DNA from: an uncultured Agrococcus sp.
Lineage (GTDB): Bacteria > Actinomycetota > Actinomycetes > Actinomycetales > Microbacteriaceae
Reading direction: 5' to 3'
NCBI RefSeq assembly: GCF_945915485.1
Contig: NZ_CAMEFJ010000001.1
Coordinates: 1-64,000 of the forward strand
Length of the DNA stretch: 64,000 nt
Part shown: positions 17,127 through 29,626 of the stretch, one piece after another
How positions within the stretch are numbered: position 1 is the first letter of the stretch
Layout: every line of letters starts with the position of its first letter
Notes under the pieces: generated by a model
Seen by the model: only the letters and a program-made list of their open reading frames with translations
The model's database searches: none
Told to the model about the DNA's origin: nothing
Translations under genes and position numbers: made by a program

Positions 17127-18839
17127 ATGAAGAAGATCCTGATCGCCAACCGCGGTGAGATCGCGGTTCGAATCATCCGAGCCTGCGCGGAGGCAGGGTA
17201 CACGTCTGTCGCCGTGTACGCGGACCAAGACTTCGACGCGATGCACGTTCGGCTTGCCGACGAGGCCTTTGCGTTGCCGGGTACGAGCGCATCGGACACG
17301 TACTTGAACACGCAGGCGCTGCTCGCTGCGGCGCAGTCGGCGGCGGCCGATGCCGTTCACCCCGGGTACGGATTCCTGTCGGAGAACGCGGAGTTCGCGA
17401 GGGCGGTTGAACAAGCCGGTCTCGTCTGGATCGGGCCGGCTCCCGAAACGATAGAGGCCCTTGGCGACAAAGTCACAGCAAGGGAGATCGCTGTTCGAAT
17501 AGGCGCTCCTCTGGCGGCGGGAACGGATGAGCCGCTACGGGATGAGCGGGAGGCGATCGAGTTCGCGAGAGAGCACGGTGTTCCGGTCGTCATCAAGGCC
17601 GCGTTCGGCGGCGGCGGCAGGGGACTGAAGATCGCGAGATCGATTGATGAGGTTGCGAGCGCGTTCGACTCCGCCACGCGCGAGTCGATAGCGGCATTCG
17701 GGCGCCCGGAGTGTTTCATCGAGCGCTATCTCGACCGTGCTCGTCACGTCGAAGCGCAGATTCTCGGCGACGGGGATGGCAACGTCATCGTCGTCGGCGA
17801 TCGCGACTGCTCATTGCAAAGAAGAGGTCAGAAACTCGTGGAAGAAGCTCCCGCTCCGGGGCTTACGGAGCAGCAACGTTCGCGCATCCACGATGCCGCC
17901 CGCGATATCTGCTCAGCCGTGAACTATCGGGGCGCGGGCACCGTCGAGTTTCTGCTCGCGGAGGACGGCACCGTCTCTTTCCTCGAGGTCAACACTCGCC
18001 TGCAGGTGGAGCATCCCGTCACGGAAGCAGTGACGGGTGTCGACCTCGTCCAGGAGCAGTTCAGGATCGCAGAGGGGCTCGGCATGTCGTTCACCGCCAC
18101 CCCGGAGCCGCTGGGCCACGCGTTCGAGTTTCGACTCAATGCGGAGGATCCCGGGCGTGGATTTCTCCCGTCGCCCGGCAGGGTCGAAAGCCTACGGGTC
18201 CCGGGAGGGCCAGGAATCCGATGGGATGCCGGCGTCGAGGCCGGTGACGTCGTCCAGCCTGCATTCGATTCGCTCGCTGCGAAGTTGATCGTCCACGCCC
18301 GCGATCGCGATGCAGCTCTCGTGCGATCGCGACGTGCCCTGCACGAGCTCGAAGTCACCGGCATCGCCACCGTCCTCCCGTTCGCAAGCGCTGTCGTGGA
18401 AGAACGCGACTTTCAGACCAAAGCATTCAAGGTCACGACGCAGTGGATAGAGAACGAGCTCATGCCACGGCTGGATATGCAGTCACGCGCGCTCGGAACC
18501 GATGACCCCGAACTGCAGCGTCTGCCGATCGAAGTCGACGGTAGGCGTCTCGTACTCGGCATTCCAGCGGGGCTCTTCGCGCTCGGTGCACAGTCAGAGC
18601 CTCGTGAGGACGGGCCGGGCGAGCATGAGCGGATGGGCGTGCACTCGCCCGTTCCGGGCTCGCTCGTCACCTGGCTGAAGAGCGATGGCGAAACGGTGGA
18701 TGCCGGTGAGGACATTGCGGTGCTCGACGCGATGAAGATGGAGACGAGAGTCGCTGCGCACTGCGCAGGGACTCTCGAGCACACGGTGTCCGAGGGCGCA
18801 ACCGTAACCGTCGACGAGCTGATCGCCCGCATCCGGTGA
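17127..18839 (+). CDS. biotin carboxylase with C-terminal biotin carrier domain
   Basis: A 570-aa AccC-type protein. The BC N-terminal domain begins KKILIANRGEIAVRIIRA. The ATP-grasp domain includes FGGGGRGLKIA and FLEVNTRLQVEHPVTE, and the BC C-terminal domain follows. Residues about 500-570 are a BCCP domain with AMKM placing the biotinyl lysine at K537. This is the alpha-subunit layout of acyl-CoA carboxylases, but no carboxyltransferase beta subunit is nearby. Instead it follows pxpBC by 13 bp with GAGGGAGAG before ATG 17127 (the track start at 17034 lies inside pxpBC). It may serve the AHS1-AHS2 protein, or a beta subunit encoded elsewhere. Confidence 0.9.
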   Translation: MKKILIANRGEIAVRIIRACAEAGYTSVAVYADQDFDAMHVRLADEAFALPGTSASDTYLNTQALLAAAQSAAADAVHPGYGFLSENAEFARAVEQAGLVWIGPAPETIEALGDKVTAREIAVRIGAPLAAGTDEPLRDEREAIEFAREHGVPVVIKAAFGGGGRGLKIARSIDEVASAFDSATRESIAAFGRPECFIERYLDRARHVEAQILGDGDGNVIVVGDRDCSLQRRGQKLVEEAPAPGLTEQQRSRIHDAARDICSAVNYRGAGTVEFLLAEDGTVSFLEVNTRLQVEHPVTEAVTGVDLVQEQFRIAEGLGMSFTATPEPLGHAFEFRLNAEDPGRGFLPSPGRVESLRVPGGPGIRWDAGVEAGDVVQPAFDSLAAKLIVHARDRDAALVRSRRALHELEVTGIATVLPFASAVVEERDFQTKAFKVTTQWIENELMPRLDMQSRALGTDDPELQRLPIEVDGRRLVLGIPAGLFALGAQSEPREDGPGEHERMGVHSPVPGSLVTWLKSDGETVDAGEDIAVLDAMKMETRVAAHCAGTLEHTVSEGATVTVDELIARIR

Positions 18840-18871
18840 CCGTTCGAACGTTCCGTGTCGGATGTCAGGCT

Positions 18872-18877
18872 TAGACT
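18872..18877 (+). promoter_or_regulatory. TAGACT -10 box of uvrA, leaderless start
   Basis: TAGACT is followed by TGCAAG and the uvrA GTG start at 18884. Confidence 0.6.
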
Positions 18878-18883
18878 TGCAAG

Positions 18884-21754
18884 GTGGCAAAATCGACTTC
18901 GAAACCTTCCGCCCGTACCGTGTCCAACCCTGAGCTGACCGTGAAGGGCGCGAGGGTCCACAATCTGAAGAACGTCAACGTTTCCGTGCCTCGCGATTCG
19001 CTCATCGTCTTTACCGGTCTCTCGGGCTCCGGCAAGTCATCGCTTGCCTTCGATACCGTTTTCGCGGAAGGCCAAAGGCGGTACGTCGAGTCGCTCTCGG
19101 CCTACGCACGGCAGTTCTTGGGGCAGGTGGATCGCCCCGACGTCGACTTCATCGACGGGCTCAGCCCGGCGGTGTCCATAGACCAGAAGTCCACCAACCG
19201 GAATCCCCGATCCACCGTGGGGACGATAACCGAGATCTACGACTACATGCGGCTGCTGTGGGCGCGCATCGGCATCCCGCACTGTCCGGTATGCGGTGAG
19301 CGGATTCAGCGCCAGACGGTGCAGCAGATAGCGGATGAGCTCATGGAGCAGCAGGACGGCACTCGTTACCAGCTGCTCGCGCCGGTCGTGCAGCAGAAGA
19401 AGGGTGAATTCCAGGACACGATTCGCAACTTCATCGCCACCGGGTACTCCCGGGCCGTCATCGACGGACAGCTCGTTCGACTCGACGAGGCTCCCGCGCT
19501 CAAGAAACAGGTCAAGCACGACATCTCCGTCGTCGTCGATCGTCTCGTTGCCGGCCCCGACATTCTCACGCGATTGACCGACTCTCTTGAGACCGCGCTG
19601 CGGCTCGCGGACGGACTCGTCACGGTCGACTACGTCGACGACGGCGTATCCAGGACGTTCAGCGAAAAACTCTCGTGCCCCAACCGCCACCCTGTGACGC
19701 TCACGGAGATCGAGCCTCGCACGTTCTCCTTCAACGCCCCCTTCGGCTCCTGCAAAACCTGTGACGGAATCGGAACACGCCTGCAGGCCGACGCGGACCT
19801 CGTCATCGGCGACTCGGAGCTCTCCATCAATGAAGGCGCTATCGTGCCGTGGACGCAGGGGAACAAGGGGCTGTATCGCTACTTCGAACGGCTGCTCTCC
19901 GGTGTCGCGAATGACTTCGGCTTTTCCCTCGACACCCCATGGGATCAGCTCGAGGAGGAGACGCAGCAGTTGATTCTGCACGGTGCGGAAGACAACGTCG
20001 TGGTGCAGTGGCGGAATCGTTGGGGACGCAAGCTCAGCTACTCCTCCGGCTACGAAGGTGTTCTGCCGTGGGTTCTGCGCAAGCACAGCGAATCCGAGTC
20101 GGACTGGTCGCGGAGCAAGTACGGCCAGCTACTTCGCGAAACGCCGTGTCCGACCTGCCACGGAGCTCGACTGACGGAAGAGGTGCTTGCAGTGCAGGTC
20201 GCCGGTCGCTCCATTGCCGAAGTCACGGACATGAGCCTCAGCGACTCGCACGAGTTCATGCAGACGCTCGATCTGACCGAGCGGGAGGCGATGATCGCCG
20301 CTGCCGTGCTACGCGAGATTCGCGCGCGTCTCGACTTCCTCCTGGAGGTCGGGCTCGGCTACCTGACGATGTCGAGGGCTGCCGGAACTCTCTCCGGTGG
20401 CGAGGCGCAGCGCATCCGCTTGGCGACACAGATCGGCTCGGGGCTCACGGGCGTGTTGTACGTGCTCGATGAGCCGTCGATCGGTCTCCATCAGCGTGAC
20501 AATCGGAGGCTCATCACGACCCTCGAGTCGCTCCGGGACCTCGGCAATACGCTGATCGTCGTCGAACACGACGAGGACACGATTCGGACTGCCGACTGGA
20601 TCGTCGATATCGGGCCCGGAGCAGGCGAGCACGGGGGCGAGGTCGTCCACTCCGGTTCGTACGAGCAGCTCGTCAAGCATCCCCGCTCTGTCACCGGCGA
20701 TTACCTTGCCGGCAGGAAGACGATTCCGTTGCCAGAGCAGCGCCGTGCCGTCGACAGCGAACGCATGCTGCGAATCGAGGGCGCGACGGCGAACAATCTC
20801 CAGAACGTTTCCGTCGACGTTCCGCTGGGCCTGTTCGTGGCCGTTACGGGCGTCAGCGGTTCGGGGAAGTCGACGCTGATCAACGAAGTGCTCTACAAGG
20901 TGTTGGCGAACTCCCTCAACGGTGCGAAGCAGGTGCCGGCGAAGCACAAGCGCATAACGGGGCTCGAACACCTGGACAAGGTGGTCCACGTCGATCAGGC
21001 GCCCATCGGTCGAACTCCACGCTCGAATCCGGCGACCTATACGGGGGTCTTCGACAAGATCCGCACACTCTTCGCCGAGACGGCGGAGGCGAAAGCGCGT
21101 GGCTATCAGCCGGGCAGGTTCTCATTCAACGTGAAGGGCGGCCGCTGCGAGGCGTGCCAGGGCGACGGAACCATCAAGATCGAGATGAACTTCCTACCGG
21201 ACGTGTATGTCGCGTGCGAGACCTGCAACGGGGCTCGTTACAACCGAGATACGCTCGCGGTCCACTACAAAGGCAAGAGCATCGCCGACGTTCTCGATAT
21301 GCCGATAGAAGAGGCCGCCGAGTTCTTCGAGGCGATTCAGTCGATTCATCGCTATCTCGCAACGCTCGTGGATGTCGGGCTCGGCTACGTCAGACTCGGC
21401 CAGGCGGCGACAACGCTCTCTGGCGGCGAGGCGCAGCGCGTGAAGCTCGCAACTGAGCTGCAGCGCAGATCGAACGGCAGAAGTATCTACGTGCTCGACG
21501 AGCCGACGACGGGACTGCATTTCGAGGATGTCCGGAAGCTGCTCGGTGTGCTCGATTCGCTGGTCAAGAAGGGCAATTCCGTCATCACGATCGAACACAA
21601 TCTCGATGTCATCAAGTCCGCCGATTTCATCATCGATCTCGGGCCAGAGGGTGGCGCTGGTGGTGGCACCGTAATCGCCACGGGAACACCGGAAGCTGTC
21701 GCCGAAGAGGAATCCTCGTTCACGGGGCAGTTCCTGAAGGAGCTGCTGCAGTAG
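18884..21754 (+). CDS. uvrA: UvrABC system protein A
   Basis: This 956-aa damage-recognition ATPase of nucleotide excision repair has two ABC modules. Walker A motifs are GLSGSGKSS near residue 45 and GVSGSGKST near 660. Signature motifs are [12 protein letters not shown] and [12 protein letters not shown]. Zinc-binding cysteines are visible in [14 protein letters not shown] and [14 protein letters not shown]. It starts with GTG at leaderless spacing. Its TAG stop shares one base with the GTG of uvrC, so the two are translationally coupled. Confidence 0.98.
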   Translation: MAKSTSKPSARTVSNPELTVKGARVHNLKNVNVSVPRDSLIVFTGLSGSGKSSLAFDTVFAEGQRRYVESLSAYARQFLGQVDRPDVDFIDGLSPAVSIDQKSTNRNPRSTVGTITEIYDYMRLLWARIGIPHCPVCGERIQRQTVQQIADELMEQQDGTRYQLLAPVVQQKKGEFQDTIRNFIATGYSRAVIDGQLVRLDEAPALKKQVKHDISVVVDRLVAGPDILTRLTDSLETALRLADGLVTVDYVDDGVSRTFSEKLSCPNRHPVTLTEIEPRTFSFNAPFGSCKTCDGIGTRLQADADLVIGDSELSINEGAIVPWTQGNKGLYRYFERLLSGVANDFGFSLDTPWDQLEEETQQLILHGAEDNVVVQWRNRWGRKLSYSSGYEGVLPWVLRKHSESESDWSRSKYGQLLRETPCPTCHGARLTEEVLAVQVAGRSIAEVTDMSLSDSHEFMQTLDLTEREAMIAAAVLREIRARLDFLLEVGLGYLTMSRAAGTLSGGEAQRIRLATQIGSGLTGVLYVLDEPSIGLHQRDNRRLITTLESLRDLGNTLIVVEHDEDTIRTADWIVDIGPGAGEHGGEVVHSGSYEQLVKHPRSVTGDYLAGRKTIPLPEQRRAVDSERMLRIEGATANNLQNVSVDVPLGLFVAVTGVSGSGKSTLINEVLYKVLANSLNGAKQVPAKHKRITGLEHLDKVVHVDQAPIGRTPRSNPATYTGVFDKIRTLFAETAEAKARGYQPGRFSFNVKGGRCEACQGDGTIKIEMNFLPDVYVACETCNGARYNRDTLAVHYKGKSIADVLDMPIEEAAEFFEAIQSIHRYLATLVDVGLGYVRLGQAATTLSGGEAQRVKLATELQRRSNGRSIYVLDEPTTGLHFEDVRKLLGVLDSLVKKGNSVITIEHNLDVIKSADFIIDLGPEGGAGGGTVIATGTPEAVAEEESSFTGQFLKELLQ

Positions 21755-23679
21755 TGGCCGATACCGTACCCTGGCGCCCGCGGACGGCGGACATTCCCGC
21801 CGCCCCGGGTGTCTATCGGTTCCGAGACGACAAGGGGCGCATTCTCTACGTCGGCAAGGCGAAGTCGCTCAAGCAGCGACTCCAGAACTACTTCCAGCCA
21901 CTGCCGGGTCTGCACGAGCGAACACGACGCATGGTGCTGACGGCGGCCAGCGTCGAATGGACGATCGTGGGGTCCGAGTTCGAAGCACTGCAGCTCGAGT
22001 ACACCTGGATCAAGGAGTACGAGCCCCCTTTCAACGTGCAGTTCCGTGACGACAAGTCCTACCCCTACCTGGCCGTCACGCTGGGGGAGAGCGTTCCCCG
22101 AGTCATGGTGACTCGCAATCGCGGCATCCGCGGGGCTCGCTACTTCGGGCCGTACACGAAAGTGTGGGCGATACGCGAAACGCTCGACGCACTGCTCAAA
22201 GCCTTTCCTATGCGATCGTGCTCGCAGGCGATCTTCGATAAGGCGCAGCGTGACGGGCGGCCCTGCCTTCTGGGGGACATCGGGAAGTGCTCGGCTCCCT
22301 GCGTCGAACGAGTGACAGAAGATGAACACCGGGACATTGCGAAGCGTCTCATCTCCTTCATGGCCGGCGCGGATCAGGAGTTCGTGGAAGCGGTTCGCGA
22401 GCAGATGATGGCGGCAAGCGAGGAGCTGCAGTTCGAACGCGCTGCGCGGCTCCGTGATCAGATCGTCGCGATGGAAACCGTGCTCGCGAAGACATCCGTC
22501 GTTCTTGCCGATCGAGTAGATGCCGATGTATTCGGGCTCGTGCACGACGAACTGCAGGCATCGCTGCACCTCTTCAGTGTGCGAAAGGGCCGTATTCGAG
22601 GCACTCGCAGCTGGGTCGTCGATACAGAGCTCGATCTCCCGGAGGGAGAGCTTGCGGAACAGCTGCTTCGCATCGCCTACGACACGAAAGCTGCCGACGA
22701 GCTCGCTGCTCCGGCGCGCGAAGTGCTCCTCCCCGTGACTCCGGAAAGCCCGGAAGCGGTCGAGCAGTGGCTCACCGGTCGACGGCATGCGGCAGGGCTC
22801 GGAGGCAGAGTCACGATTCGTAAGGCCCGGCGCGGTGAGAAGAAGCAGCTGACCGACTCGGCGACGGCGAATGCATCGCACGCACTGCAGGTTTCCAGGA
22901 CCAAGCGGTCGAGCGACTACGTCACCAGGACGCAAGCGCTCACCGACCTGCAGGAGGCGCTCGGCCTCGATGAAGCCCCCTTGCGCATCGAGTGCTATGA
23001 CATCTCTCACCTGGGCGGAACCGACGTTGTCGGGTCGATGGTGGTCTTCGAAGACGGACTGCCGAAGAAGGACCAGTACAGGAAGTTCTCCGTGCACGGC
23101 ACGACGGACGATACTGCGTCGATGCATCAGGTACTCACACGACGTTTGAAGTATCTCCGCGGCGTAGAGCAAGACCCGGAACAGAATGAGAACCGGTTTT
23201 CCTATCCGCCCCAGCTGCTGCTGATCGACGGGGGCCTTCCTCAGGTGAATGCTGCGCAACGCGCACTGCGGGAGTCGGGCATCGCCAGCATCCCCATCGC
23301 GGGGATCGCGAAGCGTCTGGAGGAGCTGTGGCTGCCCGGTGATGACTATCCCGTGATCCTTCCCAGAACGAGTGAGGCTCTGTACCTCGTACAACGACTG
23401 CGCGACGAAGCGCACAGGTTTGCGCTTCGCTACCAGCGCACCAAGCGATCGAGCGCCATCGAGAGTGAGCTGGGCTCCATCCAGGGGCTGGGCCCTGCGC
23501 GCGTAAAGGCGCTGCTGAAGCACTTCGGATCCGCGAAGCGGGTGCGAGCAGCCAGCGTTGAGGAGATCGCCGAGGTCAAGGGCGTCGGGCCCTCCCTGGC
23601 TTCCGCGGTCCACGATGCTCTCTCGGGCGGTAGCATGAATGAGCGAGCACAGGTTAGGGGACAGGACGAAACATCGTGA
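21754..23679 (+). CDS. uvrC: UvrABC system protein C
   Basis: A 641-aa dual-incision nuclease of excision repair. The N-terminal GIY-YIG domain shows [26 protein letters not shown] motif lies near residue 210, the RNase H-like domain includes [20 protein letters not shown], and the C-terminal helix-hairpin-helix pair is [11 protein letters not shown] and VKGVGPSLA. The GTG start overlaps uvrA by one base, with AAGGAG inside the uvrA end. Its 3' end overlaps rapZ by 4 nt. Confidence 0.98.
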   Translation: MADTVPWRPRTADIPAAPGVYRFRDDKGRILYVGKAKSLKQRLQNYFQPLPGLHERTRRMVLTAASVEWTIVGSEFEALQLEYTWIKEYEPPFNVQFRDDKSYPYLAVTLGESVPRVMVTRNRGIRGARYFGPYTKVWAIRETLDALLKAFPMRSCSQAIFDKAQRDGRPCLLGDIGKCSAPCVERVTEDEHRDIAKRLISFMAGADQEFVEAVREQMMAASEELQFERAARLRDQIVAMETVLAKTSVVLADRVDADVFGLVHDELQASLHLFSVRKGRIRGTRSWVVDTELDLPEGELAEQLLRIAYDTKAADELAAPAREVLLPVTPESPEAVEQWLTGRRHAAGLGGRVTIRKARRGEKKQLTDSATANASHALQVSRTKRSSDYVTRTQALTDLQEALGLDEAPLRIECYDISHLGGTDVVGSMVVFEDGLPKKDQYRKFSVHGTTDDTASMHQVLTRRLKYLRGVEQDPEQNENRFSYPPQLLLIDGGLPQVNAAQRALRESGIASIPIAGIAKRLEELWLPGDDYPVILPRTSEALYLVQRLRDEAHRFALRYQRTKRSSAIESELGSIQGLGPARVKALLKHFGSAKRVRAASVEEIAEVKGVGPSLASAVHDALSGGSMNERAQVRGQDETS

Positions 23680-24539
23680 GCGAAGCACGCGAAGTTCTCA
23701 TCATCACGGGGCTCTCCGGTGCGGGGCGGACAACGGTCGCGAACGCACTCGAGGACATCGGCTACTTCGTCGTCGACAATCTCCCCCCTGCCATGCTCAG
23801 GCAGCTCGTGGAGCTCGTGGGCGCTGCCGATTCTCTTCCCCGTCTCGCCATCGTCATCGACGTTCGCGGAGGGGTGCTGTTCGACGACGCGATTCAGCTC
23901 CTGCAACTCCTCAAAGTCGAGTACTCGGTAACCCTCATCTTCCTCGAGGCGAGCGACGAAGCCATCGTGCGCCGCTTCGAAGCGGTTCGCCGTCCGCATC
24001 CGCTGCAGGGTGACGGCACCATCATCGATGGCATCCGGATGGAACGGAACCGGCTCAGCGAGTTGCGTTCGCAAGCGGATCAACTCATCGACACGTCGAA
24101 CTTCAATGTTCACCAGCTGACGAAAAGGATCATCGAGCACTATTCCGATTCGGGTCGGCCGAAGTTCACACTCACGATTCTCAGTTTCGGCTTCAAGTAC
24201 GGTCTGCCCGTCGACGCTGACCTCGTGATCGACATGAGGTTCATCCCGAACCCGTTCTGGCAGCAGGATTTACGCGAGCTCACGGGCGAGGACGAACGCG
24301 TTAGCGACTACGTGCTGAATCAAGCCGGTACGACCGAGTTCTTCGAGCGTTACGTTCATGCTTTGGAGCCAGTTCTCGAGGGGTATCGGCGAGAGAACAA
24401 ACGGCACGTTATTCTCGCCGTAGGCTGTACCGGTGGCAAACACCGTTCCGTTGCGTCCGCCCGCTACCTTGGAGAGCTGCTGGCCGACACCGCGGACTCC
24501 GTTGTGCGTGTCACGCACCGTGATCTTGGAAGAGAATAG
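23676..24539 (+). CDS. rapZ: RNase adapter / nucleotide-binding protein RapZ
   Basis: A 287-aa P-loop protein of the RapZ/YvcJ family. Walker A is GLSGAGRTT near residues 12-20. The C-terminal domain contains [18 protein letters not shown], where the family binds small ligands or RNA. E. coli RapZ controls GlmZ RNA decay, but the actinobacterial role is less clear. The uvrC-rapZ-whiA order is typical of actinobacteria, and a yvcK homologue that usually sits between rapZ and whiA is missing here. The GTG start overlaps uvrC by GTGA. Confidence 0.95.
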   Translation: MSEAREVLIITGLSGAGRTTVANALEDIGYFVVDNLPPAMLRQLVELVGAADSLPRLAIVIDVRGGVLFDDAIQLLQLLKVEYSVTLIFLEASDEAIVRRFEAVRRPHPLQGDGTIIDGIRMERNRLSELRSQADQLIDTSNFNVHQLTKRIIEHYSDSGRPKFTLTILSFGFKYGLPVDADLVIDMRFIPNPFWQQDLRELTGEDERVSDYVLNQAGTTEFFERYVHALEPVLEGYRRENKRHVILAVGCTGGKHRSVASARYLGELLADTADSVVRVTHRDLGRE

Positions 24540-24551
24540 GAGACGAACAGC

Positions 24552-25529
24552 ATGGCGTTGACCGCCGATGTGAAACACGAGCTCGCGCGGATTCGTGCCC
24601 CGAGGCCGCAAACGCGAGCCGCTGAGGCATCAGCGATGTTGCGCTTCTCGGGAGGCCTCCACGTTATCCACGGCCGAGTCGCCGTCGAGTGCGAACTGGA
24701 CACTGCGGATGCGGCACGGAAGCTCGGTATGACCCTTCTGGAGCTCTACGGTGTTAAGGCCGAGATCGCAGTCATATCCGGCAGCGGTCCCAAATCTTCG
24801 CGTTCGTACCTCGTACGCGTCGTGACGGGAGGCGAGGTCCTTGCGCGGCAAACGGGCCTCATCGACAATCGCCACCGACCTGTTCGCGGGCTGCCGAACC
24901 GCTTGACGACCGGATCGATCGATGATCTCGCCGGTGTATGGCGGGGAGCCTTCCTCGTACAGGGATCGCTGACCGACCCCGGCAGGTCGTCTTCGCTCGA
25001 AGTCATCTGCCCCACGAGCGAGGCAGGCATGGCGCTCGTCGGCGCAGCCAGCCGCTTGGGCATCCAGTCGAAGGCGCGCGAGGTGCGCGGGCAGCACCGC
25101 GTCATGATCCGCGACAGTGACGACATCGCGCAGATGCTCGAGGTCATGGGTGCCGGTCAATCGGTCGAGGCGTGGACGCAGATGCGTCAGCGGCGTGAGG
25201 TTCGCGCCAACGCTAACCGTCTCGTCAACTTCGACGACGCCAATCTGCGACGCTCGGCGCAGGCCGCGGTCGCCGCCTGCGCGCGAGTCGAGCGAGCCTT
25301 CGAAATTCTGGGGGAGGACATTCCCGATCATCTCGTGTATGCAGGGAGACTCCGCCTCGAACATCGGGAGGCGAGCCTCGATGAGCTTGGTCGTCTCGCG
25401 GACCCCCAGCTCACAAAGGATGCCGTTGCCGGACGTATACGTCGGCTGTTGGCGATGGCCGATAAGCAGGCGTCTGACAGTGGCCTGCCGGGAACGGACG
25501 CCGCGATCACCGATGACATGGAGGACTAG
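24552..25529 (+). CDS. whiA: DNA-binding protein WhiA
   Basis: A 325-aa WhiA protein with an N-terminal LAGLIDADG-homing-endonuclease-like fold (about 1-210) and a C-terminal helix-turn-helix (about 220-305, [24 protein letters not shown]). The opening [13 protein letters not shown] is highly conserved. In Streptomyces WhiA with WhiB controls sporulation genes, and in non-sporulating actinobacteria it influences division. AGGAG lies about 10 nt before ATG 24552. It is last in the uvrA-uvrC-rapZ-whiA run. Confidence 0.97.
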   Translation: MALTADVKHELARIRAPRPQTRAAEASAMLRFSGGLHVIHGRVAVECELDTADAARKLGMTLLELYGVKAEIAVISGSGPKSSRSYLVRVVTGGEVLARQTGLIDNRHRPVRGLPNRLTTGSIDDLAGVWRGAFLVQGSLTDPGRSSSLEVICPTSEAGMALVGAASRLGIQSKAREVRGQHRVMIRDSDDIAQMLEVMGAGQSVEAWTQMRQRREVRANANRLVNFDDANLRRSAQAAVAACARVERAFEILGEDIPDHLVYAGRLRLEHREASLDELGRLADPQLTKDAVAGRIRRLLAMADKQASDSGLPGTDAAITDDMED

Positions 25530-25538
25530 CCCGGAGGC

Positions 25539-25544
25539 TAGACT
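25539..25544 (+). promoter_or_regulatory. TAGACT -10 box of sodA
   Basis: TAGACT lies 33 nt before the sodA start codon, giving a short leader of about 26 nt, unlike the leaderless genes. Confidence 0.5.
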
Positions 25545-25577
25545 GACAGGTAAGGCAATGAGAGAAAGCAGGTACAC

Positions 25578-26195
25578 ATGACCGTCTACACACTGCCCGA
25601 ACTCCCGTATGACTACGCGGCGCTTGAACCCCACATCTCAGGGAAGATCATGGAACTGCACCATGACAAGCATCACAAGACCTATGTCGACGGCGCCAAC
25701 ACGGCCCTCGAAGCACTTGAAGCAGCGCGTGAATCAGCCGATTTCGGCTCGATCACGAAGCTGGAGAAGGATCTCGCTTTCCATCTCGGAGGCCACACCA
25801 ACCACACCGTTTTCTGGAACAACCTTTCGCCGGATGGCGGGGGCGAACCGGATGGCGAACTCAGCGCAGCGCTGAGCGAGTTCTTCGGAGACTTCGAGAA
25901 GTTCAAGTCGCACTTCAGCCAGACCGCCACGACAATTCAGGGGTCCGGCTGGTCAGTGCTCGCCTGGGATTCCGTCGGAGAGCGGCTCAACGTGTTCCAA
26001 TTGTTCGACCAGCAGGGCAATGTCCCGGTCGGGACGCACCCGATTCTCATGCTCGACATGTGGGAGCACGCGTTCTACCTCGACTACCTGAACGTCAAGG
26101 CCGACTACGTGAAGGCATTCTGGCAGATCGTTAATTGGCAGGATGCTGCAGCTCGATTGGCTGACGCGCGTACGAAGACCGCGGGGCTCATTTAG
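25578..26195 (+). CDS. sodA: superoxide dismutase, Mn/Fe type
   Basis: A 205-aa cytoplasmic SOD that converts superoxide to peroxide and oxygen. The metal ligands are H28 (MELHHDKHH), the histidine of GGHTNHTVFW, and the Asp and His of DMWEHAFYLDY. The sequence GSGWSVLAWD is typical of the family, but Mn versus Fe preference cannot be assigned safely. It has its own promoter and terminator, so it is probably monocistronic. Confidence 0.96.
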   Translation: MTVYTLPELPYDYAALEPHISGKIMELHHDKHHKTYVDGANTALEALEAARESADFGSITKLEKDLAFHLGGHTNHTVFWNNLSPDGGGEPDGELSAALSEFFGDFEKFKSHFSQTATTIQGSGWSVLAWDSVGERLNVFQLFDQQGNVPVGTHPILMLDMWEHAFYLDYLNVKADYVKAFWQIVNWQDAAARLADARTKTAGLI

Positions 26196-26198
26196 TAG

Positions 26199-27302
<1,104 letters not shown>

Positions 27303-27304
27303 CC

Positions 27305-28516
27305 ATGACACTGCGAACGCTCGACAGCCTCGGTCAGCTCGCCGGGAAGACGATTCTCGTGCGGTTCGACTTCAACGTTCCGCTCGACGGAGAACGCATA
27401 ACCGACGAGGGGCGTATCCGAGCCGCGCTGCCGACGATCGATCGACTCACGCGGGCCGGCGCGAAGGTCGTCGGGGTCTCACACCTGGGTCGCCCGCAAG
27501 GGCAGCCGGATGGGAGATTCACGCTGGCTCCCGTTGCCGAGCGTCTCGCAGAACTCAGCGACGCCCCGGTCGCCTTCGCCGCCGACACTGTCGGAGAGAC
27601 GGCGACCGAGGCTCGTCGCAACCAGCAGCCCGGCTCGCTGCTGCTGCTCGAGAACCTGCGCTTCGACCCCCGTGAAACGAGCGAAGACGAAGTTGAACGA
27701 CGCGCTTTCGCTGAAGAGCTCGCAGCCGGCGCTGACGCGTTCGTCTCGGACGGGTTCGGCGTCGTGCACAGGAAGCAGGCGAGCGTCTATGACCTCGCGC
27801 TGATCCTTCCTAGCGCTGCCGGGCTGATCGTGGCGGATGAAGTGGGTGTTCTCTCCGGCCTTACGGATGCACCGCAGAAGCCGTACACGGTCGTTCTGGG
27901 AGGTTCGAAAGTCAGCGACAAGCTCGGCGTCATAGAACACCTCCTGCCGCGTGTGAATGCGCTGCTGATAGGGGGAGGGATGGCGTTCACCTTCTTGAAG
28001 GCGCAGGGACACGCGATCGGGGCGAGCCTCGTGGAGGAAGACCAGCTGGACACCGTCCGCGGCTACTTGCGCAGCGCGGACGTGCAGGGGGTCGACATCG
28101 TGCTTCCTACCGACATCGTGATGGCAGCGGGGTTCGCACCGGATGCCGAGCACGCGGTGGCGTCGACGAGCGCACTTGAGCAGACGTCGCTTGGTGCTAC
28201 AGCGCTTGGCCTGGATATCGGCCCCGAGTCCGCGGAGGCCTTCGCCTCTCGTATCGTCTCGTCGAACACCGTATTCTGGAATGGCCCGATGGGCGTATTC
28301 GAGATGCCCGCTTTCGCGAAGGGCACGGAGCAGGTGGCGAAAGCGCTTGCCGAAACAGAGGCGTTCACGGTCGTCGGCGGAGGAGACTCGGCTGCCGCAG
28401 TTCGCACCCTCGGGTTCGAGGATGACGCATTTTCGCACATATCAACGGGAGGCGGTGCCAGCCTCGAGTTCCTCGAGGGCAAGCAGCTTCCCGGTCTGGA
28501 GGTACTGGGATGGTAG
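27305..28516 (+). CDS. pgk: phosphoglycerate kinase
   Basis: A 403-aa glycolytic kinase making ATP from 1,3-bisphosphoglycerate. [10 protein letters not shown] and SHLGRPQG bind the substrate, and [12 protein letters not shown] with [13 protein letters not shown] form the nucleotide site. It starts 2 bp after the gap stop, and its stop is overlapped by the tpiA start (ATGGTAG). Confidence 0.98.
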   Translation: MTLRTLDSLGQLAGKTILVRFDFNVPLDGERITDEGRIRAALPTIDRLTRAGAKVVGVSHLGRPQGQPDGRFTLAPVAERLAELSDAPVAFAADTVGETATEARRNQQPGSLLLLENLRFDPRETSEDEVERRAFAEELAAGADAFVSDGFGVVHRKQASVYDLALILPSAAGLIVADEVGVLSGLTDAPQKPYTVVLGGSKVSDKLGVIEHLLPRVNALLIGGGMAFTFLKAQGHAIGASLVEEDQLDTVRGYLRSADVQGVDIVLPTDIVMAAGFAPDAEHAVASTSALEQTSLGATALGLDIGPESAEAFASRIVSSNTVFWNGPMGVFEMPAFAKGTEQVAKALAETEAFTVVGGGDSAAAVRTLGFEDDAFSHISTGGGASLEFLEGKQLPGLEVLGW

Positions 28517-29295
28517 AGCAACGTGTGCCCTTCATAGCGGGCAACTGGAAAATGCAGCAGGACCACCTGCAGGCGATTGCGCTGGTTCAGAAGCTCGCAT
28601 GGACGTTGAAGGATGCGGATCACGACTTTGAAGCGGTCGAGGTATCCGTCTTCCCGCCCTTCACCGATCTGCGCAGTGTGCAGACGATCGTCGACGCAGA
28701 TAAGTACAGCATCCGATACGGGTCGCAAGACATTTCAGAACACGATGCCGGAGCTTTCACAGGAGAGATCTCAGGCGCCTTCCTCGCCAAGCTCGGTGCA
28801 TCCTACGCGATCGTGGGGCACTCAGAGCGCCGTGAGCACCACGGCGAAACGGACGCCACCATCGGGCGTAAGGCGGCTGCCGCCGTCCGCCACGGTGTCG
28901 TCCCGGTCATCTGCGTCGGCGAGACGGCCGAGGATCTCGAACAGCACGGTGCATCAGCAGTGCCGGTGCAGCAGCTGCGCGATATCCTGGCCGAGGTTCC
29001 CGCCGGCGACTTCGTGGTCGCCTACGAACCGGTCTGGGCGATCGGCTCCGGAAAGGCGGCAACGCCGGAGCAAGCACAGCAGGTCGCCGAGGCTCTGCGA
29101 AAGACGATTGCCGAGGTGCGCGACGATGAGGCTGCCGAAAGCACCCGCATCCTGTACGGCGGCAGCGTGAAGAGTGCGAACATCGCCGGTTTCATGCGTG
29201 AGCCGGACATCGACGGAGCGCTCGTGGGCGGAGCGAGTCTCGACGCCAACGAGTTTGCGGGCATCGTGCGCTATCGATCGCATGTCGGCGTCTAA
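28510..29295 (+). CDS. tpiA: triose-phosphate isomerase
   Basis: A 261-aa TIM barrel. The substrate lysine is in AGNWKMQ, the catalytic histidine in VGHSERR and the catalytic glutamate in [11 protein letters not shown]. The late phosphate loop is YGGSVK. It overlaps pgk by 7 nt and ends the glycolytic run. Confidence 0.98.
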   Translation: MVEQRVPFIAGNWKMQQDHLQAIALVQKLAWTLKDADHDFEAVEVSVFPPFTDLRSVQTIVDADKYSIRYGSQDISEHDAGAFTGEISGAFLAKLGASYAIVGHSERREHHGETDATIGRKAAAAVRHGVVPVICVGETAEDLEQHGASAVPVQQLRDILAEVPAGDFVVAYEPVWAIGSGKAATPEQAQQVAEALRKTIAEVRDDEAAESTRILYGGSVKSANIAGFMREPDIDGALVGGASLDANEFAGIVRYRSHVGV

Positions 29296-29338
29296 CGCCG
29301 TACTGCGTGGTTCGATAGGGGACCGCTGGCGAGTTTGC

Positions 29339-29344
29339 TAGACT
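29339..29344 (+). promoter_or_regulatory. TAGACT -10 box of secG-rbpA
   Basis: TAGACT lies 43 bp after the tpiA stop and 33 nt before the secG GTG. It suggests that secG-rbpA can be transcribed apart from the glycolytic genes. Confidence 0.5.
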
Positions 29345-29377
29345 GGTCGCTGGTCTCCGTCATGGAAAGGCGTTTTT

Positions 29378-29626
29378 GTGGAAATTCTCCAGGTCATCAT
29401 GCAGGTCGTGCTCGGCATCACCTCGGTGTCGTTGACGCTGCTCATCCTGCTCCACAAGGGTCGCGGCGGTGGCCTCTCTGACATGTTCGGTGGCGGTATG
29501 ACTTCCGCACTCGGAGCATCCGGTGTCGCACAGCGAAACCTCAACCGTTACACGGTGTACGTGGCGTTGCTCTGGGCAGGCTCTATCGTCGCTCTCGGTT
29601 TGATCACCAAGTTCGGAGGAAACTAA
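29378..29626 (+). CDS. secG: preprotein translocase subunit SecG
   Basis: An 82-aa membrane subunit of the SecYEG channel. It has two transmembrane helices (about 3-24 and 58-77) separated by the conserved KGRGGGLSDMFGGG loop. A GTG start follows GGAAAGG. The TAA stop shares a base with the rbpA ATG (TAATG). The tpiA-secG-rbpA order is common in actinobacteria. Confidence 0.96.
   Translation: MEILQVIMQVVLGITSVSLTLLILLHKGRGGGLSDMFGGGMTSALGASGVAQRNLNRYTVYVALLWAGSIVALGLITKFGGN

Noticed and set aside
21487-23688. 733-codon ORF antisense to uvrC
   Set aside because: It mirrors uvrC exactly and has no recognisable motif or start signal.
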